Source: Planctomycetota bacterium (GTDB lineage Bacteria > JAJVIF01 > JAPKYR01). From it: 11,682 nt of DNA. A program made the position numbers and the translations under genes. The notes beneath the pieces are model-generated. The model did no database searches and was not told where the DNA came from. It saw only the letters and a list, made by a program, of their open reading frames with translations. This document shows positions 1 through 5,959 of this stretch, one piece after another (within the stretch, counting starts at the first letter, position 1; each line of letters opens with the position of its first letter). The stretch is from assembly GCA_030673355.1 (NCBI GenBank), contig DAOVJF010000037.1, forward strand, positions 1 through 11,682, in the 5' to 3' direction.

Positions 1-937
1 AATCCTCGAAACCGCACTCAAAACTACCCTCTGAATAAGGAGGCGGGGTCCGCCAGTTAACCCTTTGACCATCGGGGAAAAATCCTGAAAGCCTGATAAC
101 ATCCAATCCTTGCACCCCCTCTGCACCATAGCACCCGAGAATATATCGCTGTCTAGGTCCCCCCACCTGGCAGGTATTCGGTATCGAAGCTGTCATTAAA
201 TGACGAGCCCCCATAATTGTATCCGGAGCCGCTTTATAAAAGAAATTCCCGGGCCAGAACCTGTACACAACCTCCGGGTCGGCAGTCATAAAATCTGGCC
301 GATGTCCGCCAAACAGGTAATACATGTTGGTATTCCTGTCTATAAATTCATCCTGTACATTCATCCAGTCGCCACGGTCAAGCGTTCTGCGTGTTTCAAT
401 TTCTGTCCAGTTGAAAGCCCCCGGATGAATTGCGCCTTTAAAAAAATTCATGTCATCAAGGCCCATTCCCATAACATTGCCCGAGTAACCGAACCTTGGA
501 TCGCCCGCGCCTTCTGTGGACAATCCCTCAAGTGAGGTCCTGAAAATCACACTGCCGCCATCGTCCACAAAAGGATTTGCAGGATACGAAGAAAGGTATT
601 CGAACTCAATCAGAGCATCGAAAACTTTATCATTCCCTGCGACCAGATCCCCCCGCATGTCGATATCGTTCACCCCATCCCAATTGTCGTGCCAGTTAAG
701 CCAGCCGGACCGGTCACCGCCAAGGAGAAACCATGGATAGGTGTCATTGTCGGTCATGTACCGTTCAACGGCGACCTGGATTTCATGGAGGTTCGAACGG
801 GTCTCGCTTTCCTTAACGCTATCGGTTGCCCTGAGGTAACCCGGCATTATAAAAATCAGTATGAAAAGGACAAGCGATCCGGTTGTGAGCACTTCAATCA
901 AAGTGAATCCCGATTGGGAAAAATGTATGGATCTCAT
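1..937 (-). CDS. Large GspG-like prepilin protein, third of tandem array (C-terminus cut by window)
   Basis: Translating the minus strand from the ATG at 937 gives 312 residues with no stop to the window edge. A GAGGGG ribosome site lies 9 bases upstream. The N-terminus MRSIHFSQSG|FTLIEVL is a class III prepilin leader: cleavage after Gly10, with Glu at mature position 5. The following hydrophobic helix is degenerate compared with the two neighbouring paralogues, lacking their VVITIIGILAAIALP stretch. The body closely follows the gene at 2603-3748: FLLGGD..GWLNWH, SYPANPF, DPRFGYSGNVMGMGLDDMN, ETRRTLD, MYYLFGG, WPGNFFYK, YILGCYGAEG, GLDVIR and WRTPPPY. By family it should be processed by a PilD-type peptidase and placed in the inner membrane or a pilus/pseudopilus. 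Whether it is a structural or minor subunit cannot be told. A terminator at 1209-1235 separates it from the preceding gene, so it probably has its own promoter. Confidence 0.85.
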   Translation of the reverse strand, partial: MRSIHFSQSGFTLIEVLTTGSLVLFILIFIMPGYLRATDSVKESETRSNLHEIQVAVERYMTDNDTYPWFLLGGDRSGWLNWHDNWDGVNDIDMRGDLVAGNDKVFDALIEFEYLSSYPANPFVDDGGSVIFRTSLEGLSTEGAGDPRFGYSGNVMGMGLDDMNFFKGAIHPGAFNWTEIETRRTLDRGDWMNVQDEFIDRNTNMYYLFGGHRPDFMTADPEVVYRFWPGNFFYKAAPDTIMGARHLMTASIPNTCQVGGPRQRYILGCYGAEGVQGLDVIRLSGFFPDGQRVNWRTPPPYSEGSFECGFED

Positions 938-1208
938 AAAGCACAACCCCTCATTTCCACTGGTATCTGAGACCAATCCTGTTAAATAAAAATTGATTGG
1001 ACATATTTTTAGAATTTATGGCCGATCTCAGCGTGTCCCCGATTCGCGATGCTGGAGCTCCGCGGTCCTAAAAGAAGTTTTATTTACTAAAATTGGTCTG
1101 AATGAACAAAAAATCATATGTGTTTTGAGACAAACTACCAAAATAATCAGTTCTAACACAAACTTGATATCAAAACCTTCGCGGATGTCAAATCCAGTAT
1201 AACCGGAT
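938..1208 (-). other. Gene-free leader of the third prepilin gene
   Basis: Together with the terminator and the short tail after the preceding stop codon, this is a 410-base stretch (938-1347) without a gene. It is AT-rich near both ends. The only items I can support are the terminator at 1209-1235 and a possible promoter at 1164-1191. The small plus-strand ORF at 993-1202 begins with TTG, has no ribosome site and resembles nothing I know. Confidence 0.4.
1164..1191 (-). promoter_or_regulatory. Possible sigma70 promoter for the third prepilin gene
   Basis: On the minus strand a perfect TTGACA (1191-1186) is followed after 16 bases by TATCAA (1169-1164, 4 of 6 to consensus). It sits just downstream of the terminator that ends the preceding gene, which is where a new promoter is needed. 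The implied leader is long, about 220 bases. The -10 is weak and the assignment tentative. Confidence 0.35.
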
Positions 1209-1235
1209 AAAAAAAGCGCTCCCCGGAGGGAACGC
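1209..1235 (-). terminator. Intrinsic terminator after the second prepilin gene
   Basis: Minus-strand RNA forms an 8-bp stem, GCGUUCCC with GGGAGCGC (one U-G wobble). It is closed by a UCCG loop of the very stable UNCG class and followed directly by seven U. It lies about 110 bases after the stop at 1348. On the plus strand the wobble becomes a C-A mismatch and no T run follows, so it acts for minus-strand transcription. Confidence 0.85.
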
Positions 1236-1347
1236 GGTAAATGTCAGTGGACAAGTAACAGTTAATTCAGGAAAAAAAACTTTTGTCTTGCTCAGCTAAG
1301 CCTTAAATAAGTGAATAATAAAAATCATGACAGATTTAAAACTTGGC

Positions 1348-2523
1348 TTAACCTCGCCACTCGGTGAACTTTGCGGAATCGGATCCGCTGGTGAGTACAA
1401 GGATCACACCATCACGGTATCCATCAGGAGCGCCGAACAACCATGCCTTCGTTCCAGACTGGTAATAAGGGAACTGCGGCATAAGTCCGCGTTCGCCGCC
1501 ACCGTAGACCTCCGGATTCGCGTACATAACTTCAATCTCCGGAAAATCCGGATGGCTGGTTCCTGAGGTTGGATCCTGATGGTTGGTATAGGTTTCACCT
1601 TGGATCATGCCATCGATTGCGCCACCTACTGTAGAAGCAGCGGCACCTTCTTCGGTCGTCAATCGAATAACATCCATACCGTCCGTTCGTGGTGAACCAT
1701 AACCACCAAGCATGTACTTATTGACGCGCATGTAGGGCCAACCCCAAATATCCTCGTACGTTTCACCCTCGACATTTAATGGGTTCGCGATAAAGAAATC
1801 TCCACCGCATCGATAGAAAAACTGCCCGGGCCAGAAAGCCTTGATGGCCTGGCCTTCAAGATCGCTCTGTCCGAGGGTTTCTCTCGACCACTGCGGCAGT
1901 CCGCCCATGCAGTAGAACGTGTTAGGACTGCGATCGTTTCGAACACCAATATAGCGATCATCTCTATTCCACATGGTCCATTCCAGCCGGGATGGCTCTG
2001 TTGTACCAGGACCACCATCTCCCCGGCTGAAGAGAAACCGTGGGTCGTCCAGGCAGTTACCCATGACCTCACCAGTCCAGCCGAAGCGGATATCACCAGC
2101 ACCGTAAAAAAGGCTTGCGCCTGTCCATGGGATGATTGATGTGATACCTTCACCAGGGTCGATAAAGGGGTTGTCCGGATAACTGTAAACATAGGCGAAA
2201 TGGATTAATGGATCGCGGGTGGGTTCTTCACCATCATTGTTGTCGCCACCAGCCGGATTAGTAATTGCGCGACAGCCAGACCGGATATCCCAACCACGGG
2301 TGTCGCCACCGAGAATGTAATTGGGATAGGCGCCTGAATGGTCTGTCGCATATCGCTCGAGAGAAATTTGAATCGTGTGGCAGTTAGCCTTGACTTCCGC
2401 TTCTTTCGCCTTGTCCTTGGCCTTAATATAGTTCGGGAGGGCAATAGCTGCCAGGATCCCGATAATGGTAATGACGACAAGAAGCTCGATCAGGGTAAAG
2501 CCACGTTCTTGTGAATGCTTCAT
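1348..2523 (-). CDS. Large GspG-like prepilin protein, second of tandem array
   Basis: Encodes about 391 residues. Two ATG codons stand in tandem (2526 and 2523). I chose the second because its distance from GGAAG (7 bases) is better than that of the first (4 bases). The leader MKHSQERG|FTLIELL fits prepilin-peptidase cleavage after Gly, with Glu5 of the mature helix. The hydrophobic helix and following amphipathic segment (to about residue 57) nearly match the 2603-3748 gene and resemble GspG/major pseudopilins. Those proteins are normally about 140 residues; here some 330 extra residues follow. Shared family landmarks are ILGGD, YPDNPF, RFGWTGEVMG.CLDD, WPGQFFY, YMLGGYG, GMDVIR and, at the end, FGAPDG..DGVILVL. 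That ending recalls the calcium-binding C-terminal loop of GspG, by inference only. The protein is probably exported and anchored through its N-terminal helix. No secretion ATPase or prepilin peptidase gene lies in the window. Confidence 0.88.
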   Translation of the reverse strand: MKHSQERGFTLIELLVVITIIGILAAIALPNYIKAKDKAKEAEVKANCHTIQISLERYATDHSGAYPNYILGGDTRGWDIRSGCRAITNPAGGDNNDGEEPTRDPLIHFAYVYSYPDNPFIDPGEGITSIIPWTGASLFYGAGDIRFGWTGEVMGNCLDDPRFLFSRGDGGPGTTEPSRLEWTMWNRDDRYIGVRNDRSPNTFYCMGGLPQWSRETLGQSDLEGQAIKAFWPGQFFYRCGGDFFIANPLNVEGETYEDIWGWPYMRVNKYMLGGYGSPRTDGMDVIRLTTEEGAAASTVGGAIDGMIQGETYTNHQDPTSGTSHPDFPEIEVMYANPEVYGGGERGLMPQFPYYQSGTKAWLFGAPDGYRDGVILVLTSGSDSAKFTEWRG

Positions 2524-2550
2524 CATATCACTTCCGTTTGCTGATTTTTG

Positions 2551-2570
2551 TACCTGTCCACTAACAGGTA
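2551..2570 (-). repeat. Perfect 7-bp inverted repeat ahead of the second prepilin gene
   Basis: TACCTGT (2551-2557) and ACAGGTA (2564-2570) are exact reverse complements around a 6-base spacer. They lie in the 76-base gap between the two prepilin genes, about 25 bases before the second gene's ribosome site. No U run follows, so it is not a normal terminator. It could be a small mRNA hairpin or an operator. The short gap suggests the two genes share a transcript. Confidence 0.5.
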
Positions 2571-2602
2571 ATAACAGATTTACATATCGACCTTAATTTT
2601 TT

Positions 2603-3748
2603 TTACTTGACATAAGCCGTTACTTCTGAACCGTTATCCAGTACAAGTATGACGCCATCGGGGATTCCATCAGGCGCACCATAGATGAAAGAGTCATAAT
2701 GATCTTCACTCTTGTCATACGGATACCACGGCCCATTCCATTCGTCTCCGCCTCCGAATACTTCAGGAAGCCCGCCATCGTCGCCAAATCCACCCATGAA
2801 TGCATCATAACCAAGATAGAAGCAGTCGAATTCAAATGGCGGAGGGCATCGCCAGAACAGGTCGGCTCCTTCAGGATCCCACCAGATTGTGCGGATAACA
2901 TCCATGCCAATAGTTCCTCCGGCACCGTATCCACCAATGATGTACCTGTTGAAGTGACCACCGATATTGGTATTCGGGACCGGGATTGTAAATCCCTGTC
3001 GACTGATAACCTGGTCGGTCGTGCCCTTGTAGAAAAAGTTACCGGGCCAAGCCGTGAAGACTATCTCGTCTCCAATTGTATCATAGCACGGGGTCCCCGG
3101 CTGCATTCGGAATCCTCCGAACACATAATACATCCTGGTGTCGATGCATCCTCCGCTCTGGAAAGCGGGAGGCACATTCATGTACGATCCAAGGTCTAGT
3201 GTACGGCGAGTTTCGACCTCGCTCCAGAAGAACGGACCTATACCGGCCGTGGCTCCCCTGAAGTGGTTCATGTCATCGAGCCCTTGCCCCATGACATTAC
3301 CTTTGTAACCGAACCTTGGGTCTCCCTGGCCCTGCTCATCTCCACCTATGGCACTGGTCTGGCGAATGATGATCTGTCCATCGCCGACAAACGGGTTGCC
3401 GGGATAACTGGTGATGTAATCGTACTCAATCAGCGGGTCCTGGACGCGATCGTTTGATGCTATCCGGTTGTTGGACATGCCGATGTTGTTCTCACCGTCA
3501 TGCTGGTTATGCCAGTTAAGCCATCCGTCAATGTCACCACCGAGAAGGAAATGAGGGTACTCGCTATTGTCGGTTATGTACCGCTCAAGGGCTATCTGGA
3601 TCGTGTGGCAGTTAGCCTTTACTTCGGCTTCCTTAGCCTTGTTTTTCGCCTTGATGTAGTTTGGCAAAGCGATTGCTGCAAGGATTCCGATGATTGTGAT
3701 AACTACTAACAGCTCGATCAGAGTGAAACCTCTCTCTCTGATTTTCAT
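2603..3748 (-). CDS. Large GspG-like prepilin protein, first of tandem array
   Basis: A 381-residue protein starting at ATG 3748, with GAGG seven bases upstream. MKIRERG|FTLIELL is a short, basic prepilin leader with the conserved Gly-1 and Glu+5. It is followed by a classic pseudopilin transmembrane helix (residues 8-30) and the segment ending ANCHTIQIALERY (45-57). Residues 60-381 form a large predicted extracytoplasmic body, rich in Gly, Asp and aromatics. Landmarks are LLGGD..GW (68-76), SYPGNPF (114-120), DPRFGYKGNVMG.GLDD (143-159), ETRRTLD (179-185), WPGNFFYK (234-241), IGGYG (271-275), GMDVIR (281-286) and YGAPDG..DGVILVL (356-370). Cys at 47, 201, 221, 301 and 309 could form disulfides. 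The body is closest to the gene at 1-937, while the N-terminus matches the gene at 1348-2523. The family relation to GspG is clear from the N-terminus. The function of the body is unknown to me. Confidence 0.9.
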   Translation of the reverse strand: MKIRERGFTLIELLVVITIIGILAAIALPNYIKAKNKAKEAEVKANCHTIQIALERYITDNSEYPHFLLGGDIDGWLNWHNQHDGENNIGMSNNRIASNDRVQDPLIEYDYITSYPGNPFVGDGQIIIRQTSAIGGDEQGQGDPRFGYKGNVMGQGLDDMNHFRGATAGIGPFFWSEVETRRTLDLGSYMNVPPAFQSGGCIDTRMYYVFGGFRMQPGTPCYDTIGDEIVFTAWPGNFFYKGTTDQVISRQGFTIPVPNTNIGGHFNRYIIGGYGAGGTIGMDVIRTIWWDPEGADLFWRCPPPFEFDCFYLGYDAFMGGFGDDGGLPEVFGGGDEWNGPWYPYDKSEDHYDSFIYGAPDGIPDGVILVLDNGSEVTAYVK

Positions 3749-3832
3749 GTGTTAACCTCGCTTCCTCCACACTTCAGTATGGAGTTTATGATATGTATGA
3801 TAATATAAAACGTTTCCCACTTTAATAAACCC

Positions 3833-3862
3833 GCCGGACATCGATGAATCGTTACGTCCAGC
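3833..3862 (-). repeat. Hairpin in the leader of the first prepilin gene
   Basis: Minus-strand RNA pairs GCUGGAC (3862-3856) with GUCCGGC (3839-3833), seven pairs including one U-G. A further inner CGAU/AUCG stem sits inside. It lies about 85 bases before the prepilin start codon. On the plus strand one pair becomes a C-A mismatch, although CTTTTT follows there, so a weak plus-strand terminator is the alternative reading. Confidence 0.45.
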
Positions 3863-3872
3863 CTTTTTCAAA

Positions 3873-3956
3873 TTGTGGTATTCTGGTGATTGAGAAGCGT
3901 GCGGAATTCATTACTACTCAAATTGTAACTGAATACTCAATCAGAGTATACCACAA
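3873..3956 (-). repeat. Long imperfect inverted repeat upstream of the prepilin array
   Basis: TTGTGGTAT plus TGATTGAG (3873-3881 and 3887-3894) are mirrored by CTCAATCA plus ATACCACAA (3936-3943 and 3948-3956). This gives two perfect blocks of 9 and 8 bp separated by a small internal loop, with 41 bases between arms. The intervening segment can add an ATTCA/TGAAT stem. One arm contains the -10 of the strong promoter at 3945-3972. At DNA level it could be an operator. In RNA started from the upstream promoter at 4027-4055 it would fold as a long hairpin. The 325-base gap 3749-4073 holds no gene that I can support. Confidence 0.6.
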
Positions 3957-3972
3957 ACCTTCATCAGGTCAA
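3945..3972 (-). promoter_or_regulatory. Probable sigma70 promoter of the prepilin array (proximal)
   Basis: TTGACC (3972-3967, 5 of 6) and TATACT (3950-3945, 5 of 6) are separated by 16 bases, and a TG extended -10 element precedes TATACT. Transcription would start near 3938 and give a leader of about 190 bases before the first prepilin gene. The -10 lies inside an arm of the inverted repeat at 3873-3956. Confidence 0.6.
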
Positions 3973-4026
3973 CTGGCCCGAGAAGATAAGTCCAAATCCA
4001 TACAACCCGGTTAAAGGTTAATAGTA

Positions 4027-4055
4027 AAGATAACACACGAAATCCCGCCTGTCAA
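4027..4055 (-). promoter_or_regulatory. Possible second sigma70 promoter (distal)
   Basis: TTGACA (4055-4050, perfect) and TATCTT (4032-4027, 4 of 6) have the optimal 17-base spacing. The site starts just after the TPR gene's stop codon at 4074. RNA from here would include both arms of the inverted repeat at 3873-3956. Confidence 0.45.
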
Positions 4056-4073
4056 AGCAGATTTTACCCTTAT

Positions 4074-4760
4074 TTAGAACTTGGTTTTGCATATCGACAG
4101 GTGCTCGATGGCCATATCCAGGTACTCGTCTTTGGGGGCCATATCGATATATCGCTCCCAGTACTGGCAGGCCTCGCTATACCTGTCTGTCTTCTCAAGG
4201 CTTAAAGCCAGGTTCATAAACGCTTTCGGGTTATCCCCGCCAAGCTCCAGCGCCATCTTGTAATTATAGACAGCATCATGGTAGTTATCGGCCTTGTAAT
4301 GACATAGTCCGAGATTAATATATGCCTGGGCGTCCTTTGGATTGATCTCCAGGGCATCGTTATAACACCGGGCAGCATCCTTATATTGTTCCTGCTTTCG
4401 GTACACATTTCCCAGCCCGAAATGCCCATCCGCATTTTTCGGCTCATACTCGACAATCCGCTGGTAATAATTCCGTGCGTCCGGAAAATTGCCCATCTTG
4501 TAAAATGTCTGCGCCAGGTTGAGAATTGCCTTGGCAAAATCCGGCCGAATTTCGATTGCCTGCTTGAATTTCTCAATAGCACTGTCAGGTTCCTTCATTA
4601 TGACAAGTACCTTGCCAAGGGCGTCAAATGCCGCATAATTCTCCGGATCATCGGCAATGAGGCTTTCCAGTAAGTCCCGTCCCTTCTCAAAATTCCTGTT
4701 CCGACATTCACCAAGGGCCTCTTTTAACCTTGTTTCGGCTTCGCTGGTATCGAGTGCCAT
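4074..4760 (-). CDS. Tetratricopeptide-repeat (TPR) protein
   Basis: A 228-residue protein built almost entirely of six consecutive 34-residue TPR units (about 8-41, 42-75, 76-109, 110-143, 144-177, 178-211). Each carries the usual pattern of small residues and a closing Pro; the fifth has Asn-Pro displaced by one. The ATG at 4760 follows AAGGAG at 9 bases. There is no signal peptide or membrane segment, so it is probably cytoplasmic and acts as a protein-binding scaffold. TPR repeats alone do not give a partner. It follows yraN by 46 bases and likely ends the lepB-rnhB-yraN transcript. It also directly precedes the prepilin array, and TPR proteins such as PilF serve pilus assembly. However, PilF-type proteins are lipoproteins and this one has no lipobox, so that link is weak. 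No terminator is evident after it. Confidence 0.85.
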   Translation of the reverse strand: MALDTSEAETRLKEALGECRNRNFEKGRDLLESLIADDPENYAAFDALGKVLVIMKEPDSAIEKFKQAIEIRPDFAKAILNLAQTFYKMGNFPDARNYYQRIVEYEPKNADGHFGLGNVYRKQEQYKDAARCYNDALEINPKDAQAYINLGLCHYKADNYHDAVYNYKMALELGGDNPKAFMNLALSLEKTDRYSEACQYWERYIDMAPKDEYLDMAIEHLSICKTKF

Positions 4761-4806
4761 ATTAGTTTTCTCCTTGTATTTTTCAATCCAATATCTACAT
4801 GGATAT

Positions 4807-5214
4807 CTATTCCGGATGAAACGCTTCCTTGATATGTTCCTGCACCGCGAGACTGCCGTCTTCCGCTTCCCCGACGATTACTAAGTCGTACCTGAGATCA
4901 AACTCATCGGGAAGCATTTTCTCATTCTCAGTAATAAACGCCCTGCTGGCTTCAACCATCCGGGCCATCTGGATTTCTGAATAACCTTCTATCGCATTAC
5001 CCGACCCCACTCGTGTTTTGACCTCGATAAATACAAGGACCGGGTCGAACATCGCGATTATATCCACTTCCCCGCTTCGTTTGCGATAATTGGTAGCTAT
5101 TATCCTGTATCCACGCCCGGCGAGATAATCCCCGGCAACCTTTTCACCTGCCCGGCCAAGTGATTTCCGTCTCTGGGTTTCACTCGATTCATCTCGTGCC
5201 GGACCGGAATTCAT
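4807..5214 (-). CDS. yraN: YraN/UPF0102 family endonuclease-like protein
   Basis: A 135-residue protein of usual length for the UPF0102 family, which has a restriction-endonuclease-like (Holliday-junction-resolvase-like) fold. After a polar N-terminus come LGRAGEKVAGDYLAGRGY (19-36), the GEVDIIA box (48-54) and FIEVKTR (62-68). Glu24, Asp51, Glu64 and Lys66 form the expected metal-binding E...D...ExK set. The biochemical role of the family is not settled; a nucleic-acid-processing function is inferred from the fold. Its ATG overlaps the rnhB stop codon (ATGA), indicating translational coupling. The rnhB-yraN pairing is seen in many bacteria and supports both assignments. Confidence 0.93.
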   Translation of the reverse strand: MNSGPARDESSETQRRKSLGRAGEKVAGDYLAGRGYRIIATNYRKRSGEVDIIAMFDPVLVFIEVKTRVGSGNAIEGYSEIQMARMVEASRAFITENEKMLPDEFDLRYDLVIVGEAEDGSLAVQEHIKEAFHPE

Positions 5215-5927
5215 ACAATCCGCTCCCGGAAGATTCGGCTGGACATTGTACCTGGGTTTCCCGACTCAATCAAGCCCTCGAAAACTTCAGAACAGGGTGA
5301 GAATGACAACCTGTGCATCGATGTCAGCCCGAGCTCTTCAAGCGCCTTGAAATGAGCTTTAACGGCATAACCCTTGTGCCTCTGGAATCCGTACCCCGGG
5401 TAGTATCGGTCCAGTAAAACCATGTACCTGTCGCGCGTAACTTTCGCGATAATACTCCCGGCCATTATGCTTTTTGACTTCGTGTCTCCCTTGATTACCG
5501 CCACGGCATTGTCGAGACCCTTTGGGACATGGTCGCCATCAACCAGGACCAGGTCGGGTTTTTCTCCGAGCATTCGAACCGCCAGGTGCATCGCCTCCAT
5601 GGCAGCCCACAAAATATTGATCTCATCTATTCTTCCCGGACCCGCCATGCCGATCCCGACATTCTTCGCCCCTCTAAAAATATCATCATAAAGAGCTTCC
5701 CGTCGTTCAGGGGTAAGTTTCTTCGAATCATCCAGCCCATCGATAGCTTCATCACCAAGGATCACCGCTGCTGCGCAGACCGGTCCCGCGAGAGCCCCCC
5801 TGCCCGCCTCATCGACTCCGGCGATCACAGAATATCCGTGTGCCTTGTAAAAAGCATCGGTTCCGGGTAATTCTCCCAGGCTTTTATCTGAGTTGAACAA
5901 TTGATCTGGTTTGGTCCGGGATTCCAT
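5211..5927 (-). CDS. rnhB: Ribonuclease HII
   Basis: RNase HII cleaves the RNA strand of RNA-DNA hybrids and starts removal of single ribonucleotides misincorporated into DNA. The 238-residue protein shows GVDEAGRGALAGP (37-49), with the GRG junction-sensing motif, plus DDSKKL (66-71), LVDGDH (128-133), IKGDTKS (145-151), SIIAKVTRD (158-166) and HKGY (184-187). The catalytic carboxylates are Asp39, Glu40, Asp130 and Asp148, matching the E. coli Asp16-Glu17-Asp108-Asp126 set. About 25 residues precede the usual N-terminus and a short tail follows the core. The gene starts 32 bases after lepB with only a weak purine-rich ribosome site (GGGAAAA), so the exact start is less certain than the identity. 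It overlaps yraN by four bases. Confidence 0.97.
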   Translation of the reverse strand: MESRTKPDQLFNSDKSLGELPGTDAFYKAHGYSVIAGVDEAGRGALAGPVCAAAVILGDEAIDGLDDSKKLTPERREALYDDIFRGAKNVGIGMAGPGRIDEINILWAAMEAMHLAVRMLGEKPDLVLVDGDHVPKGLDNAVAVIKGDTKSKSIMAGSIIAKVTRDRYMVLLDRYYPGYGFQRHKGYAVKAHFKALEELGLTSMHRLSFSPCSEVFEGLIESGNPGTMSSRIFRERIV

Positions 5928-5959
5928 TTTATTTTCCCACGAAATAGCTCAATAAAGGC

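Noticed and set aside
993..1202. Small plus-strand ORF in the intergenic region
   Set aside because: It starts with TTG, lacks a ribosome site, and its product looks like random translation of a leader region.
2551..2570. Terminator between the first two prepilin genes
   Set aside because: The 7-bp inverted repeat is perfect but AT-rich at its ends and is not followed by a U run.
2699..3199. Plus-strand ORF of 166 codons
   Set aside because: It is antisense to the first prepilin gene, has no family features or ribosome site, and the minus frame carries clear conserved motifs shared with its paralogues.
3833..3868. Plus-strand intrinsic terminator
   Set aside because: CTTTTT follows the hairpin on the plus strand, but the stem has a C-A mismatch there and no plus-strand gene ends nearby.
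3749..3940. A c-di-GMP (GEMM) riboswitch before the prepilin gene
   Set aside because: Such elements often precede pilin genes, but I could not find the conserved GEMM core sequences or the tetraloop-receptor pair in this leader.
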